From Paenibacillus silvestris (lineage in GTDB: Bacteria; Bacillota; Bacilli; Paenibacillales; NBRC-103111), in contig NZ_WTUZ01000019.1 in the NCBI RefSeq assembly GCF_009882985.1, positions 1 to 34,142 of the forward strand: DNA of 34,142 nucleotides. Reading direction: 5' to 3'. Below, one piece after another: positions 8,838 through 18,339 of the stretch. How positions within the stretch are numbered: position 1 is the stretch's first letter; every line of letters starts with the position of its first letter. The notes beneath the pieces were generated by a model. It ran no database searches, was not told where the DNA came from, and worked only from the letters and a program-made list of their open reading frames with translations. The position numbers were made by a program, and so were the translations under genes.

Positions 8838-9779
8838 TTATTGCTCTTCGAATTGGTAAAGCGGCGTTGACAGGTAACGTTCACCATTACTTGGGATGAT
8901 CGCAACAACGCGTTTGCCAGCTCCAAGTTCTTTGGCAACTTTCAAAGCTGCAAAAATTGCTGCGCCTGAGGAAATACCGCCAAGAATACCTTCTTCTTTG
9001 GCTACACGACGGGAAGTTTCGAACGCATCTTCGTTCTCCACCGTAATGATTTCATCGTAAATGCTTGTGTTCAAAATACCAGGAACGAAACCTGCACCGA
9101 TACCTTGAATTTTGTGAGGACCTGGCTTGCCGCCGGAAAGAACCGGTGATGCTGCAGGCTCAATAGCATAAATTTTGATGTCAGGGAAATTTTCTTTCAA
9201 TACGCCGCCAGCGCCAGAAATCGTACCACCTGTACCGATACCGGAAATGAAAGCATCCAATTTACCATCGTGACCTTTGATCGCTTCCACGATTTCTGGA
9301 CCTGTCGTTTCACGGTGAACTTTCACGTTGGCTGGGTTTTCAAATTGTTGCGGGATGAAATAGGAAGGATTCTCCGCTTTCAGCTCTTCCGCACGTTTGA
9401 TCGCACCCTTCATTCCTTCTGCTCCCGGTGTAAGAACAAGTTGCGCACCGTAAGCACGAAGCAGGTTGCGTCTCTCTAGAGACATCGTTTCTGGCATAAC
9501 CAGAATCGCTTTATATCCTTTTGCTGCTGCAACTAGTGCAATTCCGATTCCCGTGTTACCGCTAGTTGGCTCAACAATGGTATCACCAGGCTTAAGCTTG
9601 CCTTCTTGCTCAGCTACTTCGATCATGGAGATGGCAATACGGTCTTTAACGCTGGCACCAGGATTCTGATACTCTAATTTAACATAAACCTCTGCGCTTC
9701 CTTCCGGAACGACACGGTTCAAACGAACAAGCGGTGTATCTCCAATCAAATCCGTAATGCTTTGTACTAATCTTGCCAT
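8838..9779 (-). CDS. cysK: Cysteine synthase A (O-acetylserine sulfhydrylase)
   Basis: Makes cysteine from O-acetylserine and sulfide with PLP. The 313-residue protein has the PLP lysine K45 in GASVKDR, the substrate loop PTSGNTGIG (71-79), the PLP-phosphate loop [25 protein letters not shown] and [11 protein letters not shown]. All active-site segments are intact. The gene has a promoter of its own, a possible operator overlapping the transcript start and a strong terminator, so it is probably a single-gene unit between the nad/hslO operon and the fol operon. In B. subtilis CysK also binds the repressor CymR; that role here is an extrapolation. Confidence 0.97.
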   Translation of the reverse strand: MARLVQSITDLIGDTPLVRLNRVVPEGSAEVYVKLEYQNPGASVKDRIAISMIEVAEQEGKLKPGDTIVEPTSGNTGIGIALVAAAKGYKAILVMPETMSLERRNLLRAYGAQLVLTPGAEGMKGAIKRAEELKAENPSYFIPQQFENPANVKVHRETTGPEIVEAIKGHDGKLDAFISGIGTGGTISGAGGVLKENFPDIKIYAIEPAASPVLSGGKPGPHKIQGIGAGFVPGILNTSIYDEIITVENEDAFETSRRVAKEEGILGGISSGAAIFAALKVAKELGAGKRVVAIIPSNGERYLSTPLYQFEEQ

Positions 9780-9815
9780 TGCTAGTTCCCCTCCAGATTG
9801 AGTATAAGATGATTT

Positions 9816-9832
9816 CCGAGTTAATTAGTCGG
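9816..9832 (-). promoter_or_regulatory. Candidate operator (inverted repeat) in the cysK leader
   Basis: An imperfect 17-bp dyad, CCGAGTTAATTAGTCGG, with 6 of 8 paired positions matching. It lies 14-30 bp downstream of the cysK -10 box, where a repressor would block initiation or early elongation. In B. subtilis sulfur genes including cysK are repressed by CymR, which binds dyads of this general kind. I cannot verify a match to the CymR consensus from memory. Confidence 0.3.
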
Positions 9833-9845
9833 TATTATACATTTA

Positions 9846-9874
9846 ATCTTATCAATGCGCCCACTAGTTGTCAA
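9846..9874 (-). promoter_or_regulatory. cysK promoter
   Basis: On the minus strand a perfect -35 TTGACA (9869-9874), a 17-bp spacer and TAAGAT (9846-9851). It lies about 70 bp upstream of the cysK ATG, in the 113-bp gap after the foldase gene. Confidence 0.75.
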
Positions 9875-9892
9875 CCACATTTTCACCATGAG

Positions 9893-10843
9893 CTACTTAA
9901 AATCCGGATCAATGATCGCCACTTTCCACTTCGAACGAAGCTGTGAAACATAATCCTTAAGCGGCGGCGCTTCCTGCAGTGCCAGCTCTCTGCGTACATT
10001 TTCACGAATAAACGCTTGATCCGGATTTTCTTTGTCACGCTTGTTCTTCAGCTTCACTACGGCAAAACCTTGCGTTAACGGAACTGGCTTGCTGACTTCT
10101 CCAGCCTTCAGCAATTTCGCTGCCTCCAGAACAGGTGCTGCCACAAAAGGGTCATCCCCCTCAATCCAGCCGAGGTCCCCTCCTGTGTTATTGGTTGCAT
10201 CATCTAGGGAACGATCTCTGGCCAGGATTTCGAAGCTTTCGCCTTTCCCCAGTGCCGTAATCACCTTGTTCGCCTGATCCTTGGTAGATACAATAATCTG
10301 CTGGATGTTGTACTCGGTTTCCTGCCTAAATTCATCAGGGTGCGCTTGGACATAAGATTCCACCTGAGCATCCGTTATTTGAATATGGCTGGTCGCGAGT
10401 TTCTCCAAAAGCAGTTTGTTCGTGACATCCTCTTTGATTTCTTGCTGGGAGAGCCCCAACTGATTCTGCATAGAGGCATAAAATTGTTCTTCGCTCTCAT
10501 AACCTTGCTGCATCCGCTTCAACTCACGTGCAATCTCCGCGTCTGCAATCGTAGTCCCCGTCTCGTTTCCTTCCAGACGTATCACTTCACGATCCAACAG
10601 TTGACCTAACAGTTCTGCACCATAATGACGTTCCAGCGCTGTTTGAAGCTCTTGCCGCGTAATTTCTCGACTTCCAATTTTGGCTACGACCTGCTCATTG
10701 TTCTGCTCGCCTTGCTGCTCAGGATCCGCTGGGTGACTCGATTCTGATTGGTTCATAGTATGGGTGATCAGCAAGGATGCGAGCACGAGATTACATACAG
10801 CCATCAGAATGATGACTCCCCACAATCGCTTTACGTTCTGCAT
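9893..10843 (-). CDS. Membrane-anchored parvulin-type peptidyl-prolyl isomerase / SurA-like foldase (YacD-like)
   Basis: Likely extracytoplasmic folding helper. The 316-residue protein begins with one hydrophobic helix (about 8-28, GVIILMAVCNLVLASLLI). No typical lipobox is visible, so it is probably a signal anchor rather than a lipoprotein. Residues about 50-165 form a SurA N-terminal-type helical domain (EITRQELQTALERHYG), and about 175-275 a parvulin rotamase domain with QIIVSTKDQANKV, GESFEILARDRSLDDATNNTGGDLGW and LTQGFAVVKLKNK. B. subtilis has yacD of the same kind at the same place, between hslO and cysK. Its client proteins are unknown. The large secreted proteins in this window are possible clients, but nothing shows this directly. 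Confidence 0.88.
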   Translation of the reverse strand: MQNVKRLWGVIILMAVCNLVLASLLITHTMNQSESSHPADPEQQGEQNNEQVVAKIGSREITRQELQTALERHYGAELLGQLLDREVIRLEGNETGTTIADAEIARELKRMQQGYESEEQFYASMQNQLGLSQQEIKEDVTNKLLLEKLATSHIQITDAQVESYVQAHPDEFRQETEYNIQQIIVSTKDQANKVITALGKGESFEILARDRSLDDATNNTGGDLGWIEGDDPFVAAPVLEAAKLLKAGEVSKPVPLTQGFAVVKLKNKRDKENPDQAFIRENVRRELALQEAPPLKDYVSQLRSKWKVAIIDPDFK

Positions 10844-10878
10844 CCTGACTCCCTCTTCATTTCCATAATGCTGCTGAT

Positions 10879-11745
10879 CTACAGATCAATCATCCGTTGC
10901 AACTCTTCTTCATCGAAACGATATGCTTCATTACAGAAATGACACACAACTTCGGCGAATCCTTCGTCATCGAGAATTTCTTGAAGCTCCGCTTTCCCCA
11001 GAGAAATCAGTGTTGTTTCAATTCTTTCCCGATCGCATTTGCAGCGGAACATGACGTCCATCTGATCAAGTGATTGAAAAGAAGGTAATACGGTTTGCAA
11101 AATCTCTTCTAGATTTAATCCGCCGCCGAGCATGCTTGTAAAGGAAGGGATACGTGAGAGTATTTCCTCAATTTCACCGATTTCTTGGTCGGTCAATCCA
11201 GGAAGCAATTGAATAACGAATCCGCCTGCTGCGAGGATGGAATGATCGGTATTCACCAAAACACCAAGGGCTACAGCTGAAGGCGTCTGCTCTGATTTCG
11301 CAAAATAGTATGTGAAATCTTCAGCTAGTTCTCCGCTAACTATTGGCGTGCTGCCTTTGTAAGGTTCTTTGAGTCCTAGATCTTTGGTTATGTACAAAAA
11401 GCCGTCTGTTCCCACCGCAGCGGCAACATCGAGCTTGCCATTCGCTTTGAGAGGAGGGTCAACTAGTGGATTATCCACATAACCGCGCACCTCGCCTTTG
11501 GCATTGGCATCAACCACAATCTGCCCGATTGGACCATCTCCTTTGACTTGGATAATGAGATGCTCCTCACCCTTGAGCATAGCTCCCAGAAGAAGACCGG
11601 CTGCTGCGGTTCTTCCTAAGGCCGCTGTGGCTGTAGGTGTCGTCTGGTGTCTTCGGCTAAGTTCATCTGTGAGGTCGGTGGTTTGTACCGCAAAGGCACG
11701 AACTCTCCCCTGCAGGGCCGTTCCTCGAATTAAATAATCGCCCAT
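10879..11745 (-). CDS. hslO: Redox-regulated chaperone Hsp33
   Basis: Cytoplasmic holdase chaperone switched on by oxidation of a zinc-bound cysteine centre. It has 288 residues. The C-terminal redox switch is intact: FRCKCDRERIE provides CxC and VVCHFCNEAYRF provides CxxC, about 30 residues apart. The N-terminal core has the family segments GRTAAAGLLLGAMLKGEE and GDGPIGQIVVDANAKGEVRGYV. AAAGGFVIQLLPG is also typical. It follows coaX after 23 bp and precedes the foldase gene by 35 bp, so both protein-quality genes are on the nad/coaX transcript. Confidence 0.97.
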   Translation of the reverse strand: MGDYLIRGTALQGRVRAFAVQTTDLTDELSRRHQTTPTATAALGRTAAAGLLLGAMLKGEEHLIIQVKGDGPIGQIVVDANAKGEVRGYVDNPLVDPPLKANGKLDVAAAVGTDGFLYITKDLGLKEPYKGSTPIVSGELAEDFTYYFAKSEQTPSAVALGVLVNTDHSILAAGGFVIQLLPGLTDQEIGEIEEILSRIPSFTSMLGGGLNLEEILQTVLPSFQSLDQMDVMFRCKCDRERIETTLISLGKAELQEILDDEGFAEVVCHFCNEAYRFDEEELQRMIDL

Positions 11746-11768
11746 GTTACGTCCTTTCCTTAAACAGC

Positions 11769-12533
11769 TTATGCATTTCTCTCATAAATCATTTGTAAAC
11801 CTTGCAGTGTCAGCAGAGGATTTACGATCTGAATCGTACGGGACTCACTGGAGATCAATTCTGCAAGGCCCCCCGTTGCTATGACGGTAGGATTTACATT
11901 AAACTCCTGTTTTACACGTTCTACAATCCCATCAACTTGACCAACATAACCGTAAATAATACCAGCCTGCATAGCAGCTACCGTATTCTTGCCAACTACG
12001 CTCTTCGGCTTAACAAGCTCAATGCGCGGAAGTTTGGCCGCCTTTTGATATAACGCCTCTGTTGAGATACCGATTCCCGGCGCAATCGCACATCCCACTA
12101 GCTGCTGGGCTGGATCGATATAGTCATAGGTTGTTGCTGTTCCGAAATCAACAATGATACAAGGAGCTCCATACAGTTCAAGAGCCGCAACGGCATTCAC
12201 AATGCGATCCGCTCCCACTTCTTTGGGATTATCTACCCGTACATTCAGTCCTGTTTTAATGCCGGGACCGACGGTAAATGGCGTCCTTTTTAAATAATGC
12301 TTACAAAGGTTTTCCATCACACCAACGAGTGGAGGAACGACAGAAGAGACAATAACTCCTTCAACTTCACTGAATTTAATCCCTGAGTGTTGAAAGAGAC
12401 TGTGCAACTGCATGCCATACTCATCAACGGTAGCCGAACGATTCGTACTCACTCGCCAATGGTGCAGGAGTGTGCGCTCTTGGTAAAGGCCAAGCACGAT
12501 ATTGGTATTCCCCACATCGATTACAAGAATCAT
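11769..12533 (-). CDS. coaX: Type III pantothenate kinase
   Basis: Phosphorylates pantothenate, the first step of coenzyme A synthesis. CoaX enzymes need a monovalent cation and are insensitive to CoA feedback. The 254-residue protein has the ASKHA-fold motifs: [10 protein letters not shown] at residues 6-15 (phosphate loop), the pantothenate-binding segment [16 protein letters not shown], and [12 protein letters not shown]. Its ATG overlaps the nadC stop by 4 bp, which couples the last step of quinolinate metabolism and CoA synthesis on one mRNA. Bacillus has the same enzyme in the same place, without nadABC beside it. Confidence 0.96.
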   Translation of the reverse strand: MILVIDVGNTNIVLGLYQERTLLHHWRVSTNRSATVDEYGMQLHSLFQHSGIKFSEVEGVIVSSVVPPLVGVMENLCKHYLKRTPFTVGPGIKTGLNVRVDNPKEVGADRIVNAVAALELYGAPCIIVDFGTATTYDYIDPAQQLVGCAIAPGIGISTEALYQKAAKLPRIELVKPKSVVGKNTVAAMQAGIIYGYVGQVDGIVERVKQEFNVNPTVIATGGLAELISSESRTIQIVNPLLTLQGLQMIYERNA

Positions 12534-13399
12534 AACGCTGTCCCCTTCCGCTCATTAAGGTCAAGTGAAATATCCAGCGCTTCAACCGAGTAGGTTAACC
12601 GTCCAACCGAGATCACATCTACGCCCGATTCAGCCATAGCTTTAATGGTCTGCAGCGTTACAGATCCTGACCCCTCTACTACAATATGCGGAGCTTTGCT
12701 TTTAATTATGGAAACTGCTTCCTTCATTTTCACTGGTGCCATATTATCCAGCATGATGATGTCGGCTTGGACCGATAGCGCTTCATGTAGTTGATCAAAA
12801 TCTTCGACCTCTACCTCAATTTTCATCGTGTGGGGGATCTGCTTCCTGGCCGCTTGCACAGCCTGTGTGATGCCTCCAGAGCCCTTAATGTGATTATCTT
12901 TAATCATAACAGCATCATAAAGACCGAAACGGTGGTTGTGACCTCCACCTACGCGAACGGCATATTTCTCAAGAAGCCGGTGACCCGGTGTCGTCTTTCT
13001 TGTGTCAACGAGTCTAGTTGGCAAACCTTCCAGAGCATTCACATACTCCCGTGTTCTAGTCGCTATACCGGACAACCTTTGCATGAGGTTAAGACTCAAA
13101 CGTTCGCCAAGCAGGATGCTCCGCGTGTTGCCTTCCACTTCAGCTATAATCGTCCCTTTAGTAACAGACGTTCCTTCCGCTACTTTTGTTTCAAAAAGAA
13201 GAGATGAATCGACGACAGCGAAAACTTCGCGCGCGATTGGCAACCCACAGATGATTCCATCTTCTTTGACGTGGATAATCCCTTTGGACGCATGGTCCAA
13301 AGGGATCGTTGTCAGAGTCGTGACATCACCGGTGCCAATATCTTCTTCTAGCCAAAGCCGAATCTGTTTACGAATAAGTTCCATATTTAAATCCAGCAT
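12530..13399 (-). CDS. nadC: Nicotinate-nucleotide pyrophosphorylase (quinolinate phosphoribosyltransferase)
   Basis: Decarboxylates quinolinate and joins it to PRPP, giving nicotinate mononucleotide. The 289-residue protein has the N-terminal [14 protein letters not shown], the active-site stretch [53 protein letters not shown] and the C-terminal [26 protein letters not shown]. It starts one base after the nadB stop, with GAGGAG inside the end of nadB, and overlaps coaX by 4 bp. Confidence 0.97.
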   Translation of the reverse strand: MLDLNMELIRKQIRLWLEEDIGTGDVTTLTTIPLDHASKGIIHVKEDGIICGLPIAREVFAVVDSSLLFETKVAEGTSVTKGTIIAEVEGNTRSILLGERLSLNLMQRLSGIATRTREYVNALEGLPTRLVDTRKTTPGHRLLEKYAVRVGGGHNHRFGLYDAVMIKDNHIKGSGGITQAVQAARKQIPHTMKIEVEVEDFDQLHEALSVQADIIMLDNMAPVKMKEAVSIIKSKAPHIVVEGSGSVTLQTIKAMAESGVDVISVGRLTYSVEALDISLDLNERKGTAL

Positions 13400-13400
13400 A

Positions 13401-15011
13401 TTAAATCCACTCCTCTATGCTATCTTCCCCGCGCTTAAAAACAATATGCTTCTTCCACGTATGATCATCCCGCTCAGGGAAATCTTCGCGATAATGACCG
13501 CCGCGGCTTTCCTCGCGCGCCAAAGCCGCTGTTGTCGTAAGCAAAGCACAGTTCAGCAAATTAGCAAACTCATAATCTTCACGTTTTGTCATCAAAGAAT
13601 CAAAGATGGAAAGCTGCCTGGACAGTTCATCATGGCCTTTCTGCAACCCTTTCGCTGAACGCTTCAACCCCGCGTAGCGCAGCATGACTTTCTGCAGCTT
13701 CAGCTTCTTCTCAACTACAGCTTGATTCGGAATTTCCGTTCTTGGGGCTTCTGATTCGGCGCGGATCTGAATGTCGCCTTCTAGAGCGGGCAGCTCTTGA
13801 ATACGTTCTATGATCCTTCTCCCGAATACGATAGCTTCCGACAACGAGTTACTCGCCAACCGGTTAGCACCATGTACACCCGTAGAAGACACTTCTCCGC
13901 ATGCGAAAAGTCGGCGGACATGTGTTTCACCGTGCAGATCCGTCTTCACGCCACCCATCATATAGTGAGCGGCAGGAGCAACCGGGATCCAGTCTGTACT
14001 CATATCCAAACCATAATTTAAGCAATACTCATAAATCGTTGGAAACCGGTGTTTAATTAGCTCCTCAGATTCATGTGTAATATCTATGTATACAAAAGTC
14101 GATTTGCAATTCTCCATCTCGTCAACGATTGCGCGGGCTACAACATCCCTAGGTGCTAACTCAAGCTGCGGATGGTATCTATCCATAAAGCGCTCACCTT
14201 TGATGTTGCGCAGGTAAGCCCCTTCTCCGCGTACCGCTTCGGAGATCAGAAAGCGCGGAGCGCCAGGGTAGCACAGCGCCGTTGGGTGGAATTGAACGAA
14301 TTCCACATCTTGAATTTGCGCGCCGGCGCGATAAGCAATCGCGATGCCGTCGGCCGTCGCGATATCGGGATTGGTGGTGTAGCGGAATAGCTGCCCCGCA
14401 CCACCAGAGCAGAGGATCGTGGCGTTGCCGCGAACAAACACTCGCTGGCCGCCCGGTTTCTGCACGAGCGCGCCGTAGCACTCGCCATCCTGCGTGATCA
14501 GGTCGATCACGAAGTGGTCGTCCCAGATCTCGATGTTCGGATCTTGCTTCGTGCGCTCCGAAAGGGCTCGTACAATTTCAGCGCCCGTAGCGTCTCCATG
14601 CGCATGCAAGATGCGTCGCTGGCTGTGAGCCCCTTCCTTCGTCAAAGCGAACTCTCCATTCTCCAGATCGAACTGAGTTCCCATTTGAATCAAATCCTGT
14701 ACGCCGTTAGGTCCTTCATGGACAAGAACGTCAACAGCCTCTGGTGAGCAGAGGCCAGCGCCGGCGATCAAAGTATCCTGCATATGATATTCAGGTGAAT
14801 CCTCGTCGGAAATAACAGCTGCAATCCCGCCTTGTGCATAACGCGTATTGCTATCGAGGAGAGATTTCTTCGTAATCATCAGAACTTTCTTATTTTCACT
14901 AGCGCGCAGAGCCGTAAACAATCCTGCAATACCTGCGCCAATCACAATCACATCTGTATGTACATGAGGAATGGAATTTAAGTCTACATCTACGAGGTAT
15001 CTAGGAATCAT
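13401..15011 (-). CDS. nadB: L-aspartate oxidase
   Basis: FAD enzyme that oxidises L-aspartate to iminoaspartate, the substrate of NadA. It has 536 residues from the ATG at 15011. The FAD dinucleotide fold is at the N-terminus (VIVIGAGIAGLFTAL). DSNTRYAQGGIAAV, the catalytic-domain HPTALCYPG, REDFPERDD with REESRGGHYRE near the C-terminus and ASNSLSEAIVFGRR are all typical. An in-frame GTG at 15020 would add three residues; the ATG is preferred because GGGTGA lies at good spacing before it. The segment about 14180-14560 is notably GC-rich. It lies downstream of nadA with a 13-bp inverted repeat in the gap. Confidence 0.96.
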   Translation of the reverse strand: MIPRYLVDVDLNSIPHVHTDVIVIGAGIAGLFTALRASENKKVLMITKKSLLDSNTRYAQGGIAAVISDEDSPEYHMQDTLIAGAGLCSPEAVDVLVHEGPNGVQDLIQMGTQFDLENGEFALTKEGAHSQRRILHAHGDATGAEIVRALSERTKQDPNIEIWDDHFVIDLITQDGECYGALVQKPGGQRVFVRGNATILCSGGAGQLFRYTTNPDIATADGIAIAYRAGAQIQDVEFVQFHPTALCYPGAPRFLISEAVRGEGAYLRNIKGERFMDRYHPQLELAPRDVVARAIVDEMENCKSTFVYIDITHESEELIKHRFPTIYEYCLNYGLDMSTDWIPVAPAAHYMMGGVKTDLHGETHVRRLFACGEVSSTGVHGANRLASNSLSEAIVFGRRIIERIQELPALEGDIQIRAESEAPRTEIPNQAVVEKKLKLQKVMLRYAGLKRSAKGLQKGHDELSRQLSIFDSLMTKREDYEFANLLNCALLTTTAALAREESRGGHYREDFPERDDHTWKKHIVFKRGEDSIEEWI

Positions 15012-15045
15012 GCCGCTCACCCGTTCTTCACCATTAATTCTCGCA

Positions 15046-15084
15046 AAGAAACAGAATCCGGAATAAAGTGAGATTCTGTTTCTT
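15046..15084 (-). repeat. Perfect 13-bp inverted repeat between nadA and nadB
   Basis: AAGAAACAGAATC at 15046-15058 and its exact reverse complement at 15072-15084 surround a 13-nt loop. In the nadA-nadB mRNA this would form a 13-bp, AU-rich stem 65 nt after the nadA stop. On the minus strand the second arm ends TTTCTTT, a poor U-tract. It could be a weak terminator/attenuator, an RNA-stability or processing element, or a protein site. The sequence does not decide. Confidence 0.55.
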
Positions 15085-15149
15085 CACGAGGGCAAACTAA
15101 CAAAAATGATTTGATGCGTTCTTTCAACTATACAAGAGAGCAGCGCATG

Positions 15150-16088
15150 CTACTTTACTTGTAACATGCGCTCTAAGGACAATCTTGCTTTATCAGCTAC
15201 ATCTTCGGGTACGTAAATCTCTGGTTGCATAGTCTCCAGACATTTCACAATTTTCTTTAGATTGTTTACTTTCATATTAGGACAAACCAGGTATTTGGTT
15301 GCAAAATGGAATTGTTTGTCCGGGCTATCCAAGCGCAATTGGTAACCTGTCCCGTCTTCCGTCCCAACAATAAACTCTTTGCAGTCTGACTCTTTGCAAT
15401 ATTTAATAATCGCTGTCGTGCTTCCCACGAAATCGCCCAATTTCACGACTTCTGGTCGGCACTCTGGATGTACAACAAATTGCGCATTCGGATACTGCGC
15501 TTTCATTTCTTCTACATCTTTGACAGTCAGCATATCATGCGTGTTGCAATAGCCTTCCCAGATGATCACTTTTTTGCTTGTGAATTTTGATACATAGTCG
15601 CCCAAATTTTTATCCGGTACCCAGATGATCTCATCCGAATCGACGGAATTAATAACGTTTATGGCATTTGCAGATGTACAACAAATATCGGTTTCTGATT
15701 TGACATCAGCTGACGTGTTGATGTAAGCAACGACCTTAGCTTTAGGATGCTGCCGCTTCAAAGCACGAAGACCCTCAACATTGACCATATCTGCCATTGG
15801 ACAACCTGCGCGTTCATCCGGAATAATCACGGTTTTGTTCGGCGCCAAAATTTTTGCGCTTTCTCCCATGAAGTGGACCCCGCAGAAAACAATAACATCT
15901 GCATCTGTTTGTGCCGCTTTTTGCGCTAACAAAAAGGAATCCCCCCGGAAATCGGCAACTTCTTGAACTTCGTCACGCTGATAATAATGAGCAAGAATAA
16001 TAGCATTCCGTTCTTTCTTCAATTGAAGCAACCGCTCTTTCAATTCTCGGTTCTGCTCCGCTTTGCGCTCCAGTGCTAATGCTTCCAT
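15150..16088 (-). CDS. nadA: Quinolinate synthase (4Fe-4S)
   Basis: Condenses iminoaspartate with dihydroxyacetone phosphate to quinolinate. The 312-residue length fits the shorter NadA type. Motifs are ILAHYYQRDEVQEVADFRGDS without its last residue, FCGVHFMGESAKILAP, INTSADVKSETDICCTSANA, GSTTAIIKYC and CPNMKVNNL. By spacing to other NadA proteins the cluster ligands should be C96 (AGCPMAD), C181 (GYCNTH) and C269 (VCPNMK); this was aligned by eye. GGGGAGG precedes the ATG. First gene of the nad operon, with its own promoter and a dyad over the -10 region. Confidence 0.96.
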   Translation of the reverse strand: MEALALERKAEQNRELKERLLQLKKERNAIILAHYYQRDEVQEVADFRGDSFLLAQKAAQTDADVIVFCGVHFMGESAKILAPNKTVIIPDERAGCPMADMVNVEGLRALKRQHPKAKVVAYINTSADVKSETDICCTSANAINVINSVDSDEIIWVPDKNLGDYVSKFTSKKVIIWEGYCNTHDMLTVKDVEEMKAQYPNAQFVVHPECRPEVVKLGDFVGSTTAIIKYCKESDCKEFIVGTEDGTGYQLRLDSPDKQFHFATKYLVCPNMKVNNLKKIVKCLETMQPEIYVPEDVADKARLSLERMLQVK

Positions 16089-16163
16089 GGATGCTTCCTC
16101 CCCTATCTGGGATGTAAAGTGTACTTCTTAGCTATCTAAAAGTAGTATAATCTAAGCTCGTTA

Positions 16164-16187
16164 AAATTAGAGATTTACAACTAATTT
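16164..16187 (-). promoter_or_regulatory. Candidate operator upstream of nadA (NiaR-like control?)
   Basis: A perfect inverted repeat AAATTAG (16164-16170) / CTAATTT (16181-16187) with a 10-bp spacer. Its promoter-side arm overlaps the -10 box of the nadA promoter and the rest covers the transcript start. In Bacillales the nad biosynthesis genes are repressed by NiaR (YrxA) with nicotinate as co-repressor. The dyad is seen; naming NiaR as its binder is inference. Confidence 0.4.
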
Positions 16188-16211
16188 ACACATTCCAGCA
16201 TCCCCTGTCAA
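16183..16211 (-). promoter_or_regulatory. nadA operon promoter
   Basis: The minus strand has a perfect TTGACA (16206-16211), 17 bp, then TAAATT (16183-16188). A second -10-like TATACT (about 16145-16150) has no -35. The promoter lies about 95 bp upstream of the nadA ATG, just past the ftsH terminator. Confidence 0.65.
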
Positions 16212-16231
16212 TGCGTAAAAAAGCCGAAATA

Positions 16232-16271
16232 AGCAGAAAATCCGGGTACACGTGACGTGTACACCGGATTT
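16232..16271 (-). terminator. Rho-independent terminator of ftsH
   Basis: A hairpin with a stem of about 15 bp and one bulged base: AAATCCGG plus GTACACG, a TGA loop, then CGTGTAC plus CCGGATTT (16238-16271). The minus-strand transcript continues with TTTTCT. It begins 19 bp after the ftsH stop. Confidence 0.85.
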
Positions 16272-16289
16272 ACGAGTTGCCATTGCTTG

Positions 16290-18242
16290 TTACTCTTCGG
16301 ATTGATCCGAATTCGGATCTTTATCTTTTTCGAATCCTAACTTGTTGCTGTCATTCTCTTTGCTTTGCGGCTGGATGTTCACTTTAACGTCTTCGTCAAT
16401 CCCACCAGCACTCAGCTTGCCTTTTTCCAGAAGCTCAATAATTTCATCCTTATCGAGTGTTTCTTTCTCAAGCAGCGTTTTGGCTACGAGATGCATCTGA
16501 TCGGCATGCTCCGTAAGAATGGCGCGTGCGCGGTCATAACAAGTACGAATAAAGCTTTGCATCTCTTGGTCAATCTCATAGGCGATTGCATCACTATAGT
16601 TTTGTTCATGACCGATGTCGCGGCCCAAGAACACTTGACCTTGAGAGCTTCCGAACTGCATCGGTCCAAGCTTATCGCTCATACCGTATTCCATAATCAT
16701 GCGGCGGACGATGCCTGTAGCTTTCTGGAAGTCACTGTACGCCCCAGTGCCGATCTCACCGATAAATAGTTCTTCGGCAACACGACCACCAAGAAGTCCA
16801 GTAATTTTATCCAACAGCTCGTTTTTCGTCTGCATCATGCGGTCTTCGCCTTCTTTAGGCAACATCATCACGTAACCGCCAGCGCGTCCGCGCGGAACGA
16901 TCGTAACTTTGTGCACCATATCTGCATTTTCCGCATGATAACCAATAATTGCGTGTCCGGCTTCATGATAAGCAACAATGCGTTTCTCAGTCTCGCTGAT
17001 GATTCGGCTTTTCTTTTGTGTACCTACAATGATACGGTCAAAAGCTTCCTCGACCTCAGCCATCGAAATATCTTTACGGTTACGACGAGCAGCAATTAGA
17101 GCTGCTTCATTCAATAGATTCTCTAGATCAGCGCCTGTGAATCCAGTTGTGTAACGGGACAATGCATCCAGCTTCACATCTTTGGCAAGCGGTTTATTGC
17201 GCGCATGTACTTTCAGTACAGCTTCGCGGCCTTTAATATCCGGACGGTCAACCGTGATTTGACGGTCGAAACGACCTGGACGCAATAAGGCTGGGTCAAG
17301 AATATCAGGGCGGTTCGTTGCAGCAACGATAATGATACCTTCGTTAGCGCCGAACCCGTCCATCTCAACAAGCAACTGATTGAGGGTTTGCTCACGCTCG
17401 TCATGTCCGCCGCCTAAGCCAGCGCCACGTTGACGACCGACGGCGTCGATCTCATCAATGAAAATGATACAAGGCGAGTTCTTTTTCGCGTTCTCAAACA
17501 AATCACGAACACGGGATGCGCCGACACCGACGAACATCTCTACGAAGTCAGAACCGGAAATACTGAAGAACGGAACGCCTGCTTCACCGGCAACTGCCCG
17601 TGCAAGCAATGTTTTACCTGTTCCCGGAGGACCATTGAGCAGGACCCCTTTAGGGATTCTAGCACCAACCGCTGCGAATTTCCTTGGATCTTTGAGAAAT
17701 TCAACAACTTCGATTAATTCTTGCTTTTCTTCATCAGCACCGGCCACATCTTCAAATGTGACACGTTTCTTCTCCTCATTATATAAGCGGGCACGGCTTT
17801 TGCCGAAGTTCATCACTTTGCCGCCGCCACCCTGAGCTTGGTTCAGCAGGAAGAAAAACAAGATGAAGATAATGACGAATGGGATGATAGAGGTTAGGAA
17901 GCTAATCCATACGCTATCCCGCTCCATTGTCTCATACGTTTCTGATGGAACACCATTTGCTTCAATCAGTTGAACGACCAACGGCTCATACGGAGCATGA
18001 GTTTCGAAACTCTTCTTATCCGCACCGCTTGGAGGGTTAATATACTTACCTTTAATCAAATACGTGTATCCATCGAACTTCAATGTTACGGATTCCACAT
18101 TTTTGTTAACCACCGCTTGGCGGAATTTATCGTAAGTAATTAATTCCTTTTGTTCGTTTTGGGTACTGATGAAATGGACGATACCTACTGTTACCAAAAA
18201 TATAAGTAAATAAAAACCGGTATTCCGGATAATTCGATTCAT
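16290..18242 (-). CDS. ftsH: ATP-dependent zinc metalloprotease FtsH
   Basis: Membrane AAA+ protease that degrades misfolded membrane proteins and regulators. From the ATG at 18242 it has 650 residues: a first transmembrane helix (about 9-27), an extracytoplasmic domain (about 28-110), a second helix (about 115-134), the AAA domain with Walker A GPPGTGKT (204-211), Walker [16 protein letters not shown] and the second-region-of-homology arginines in RPGRFDRQI, then the protease domain with HEAGH (426-430). The C-terminal tail is acidic and polar. An in-frame ATG at 18266 would add eight residues, but the strong GAGGAGG lies between the two and points to 18242. It has its own promoter and terminator. 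Confidence 0.98.
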   Translation of the reverse strand: MNRIIRNTGFYLLIFLVTVGIVHFISTQNEQKELITYDKFRQAVVNKNVESVTLKFDGYTYLIKGKYINPPSGADKKSFETHAPYEPLVVQLIEANGVPSETYETMERDSVWISFLTSIIPFVIIFILFFFLLNQAQGGGGKVMNFGKSRARLYNEEKKRVTFEDVAGADEEKQELIEVVEFLKDPRKFAAVGARIPKGVLLNGPPGTGKTLLARAVAGEAGVPFFSISGSDFVEMFVGVGASRVRDLFENAKKNSPCIIFIDEIDAVGRQRGAGLGGGHDEREQTLNQLLVEMDGFGANEGIIIVAATNRPDILDPALLRPGRFDRQITVDRPDIKGREAVLKVHARNKPLAKDVKLDALSRYTTGFTGADLENLLNEAALIAARRNRKDISMAEVEEAFDRIIVGTQKKSRIISETEKRIVAYHEAGHAIIGYHAENADMVHKVTIVPRGRAGGYVMMLPKEGEDRMMQTKNELLDKITGLLGGRVAEELFIGEIGTGAYSDFQKATGIVRRMIMEYGMSDKLGPMQFGSSQGQVFLGRDIGHEQNYSDAIAYEIDQEMQSFIRTCYDRARAILTEHADQMHLVAKTLLEKETLDKDEIIELLEKGKLSAGGIDEDVKVNIQPQSKENDSNKLGFEKDKDPNSDQSEE

Positions 18243-18275
18243 CCCAAGCCTCCTCTCGAACGGCACACTTTTATT

Positions 18276-18305
18276 ATTTTACCATATCCCGGTAAAGCAC
18301 TACAA
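18276..18305 (-). promoter_or_regulatory. ftsH promoter (extended -10)
   Basis: On the minus strand TTGTAG (18300-18305), an 18-bp spacer and TAAAAT (18276-18281) preceded by TGG, an extended -10 element. It is 34 bp upstream of the ftsH ATG, in the short gap after hpt. Confidence 0.55.
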
Positions 18306-18339
18306 CATAACCGCATTGAAGAAGCCCGGAGATATGACA

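Noticed and set aside
14194..14497. Several overlapping open frames on both strands inside nadB
   Set aside because: They lie in the GC-rich block, where stop codons are rare, and overlap a complete nadB. They have no recognisable domain.
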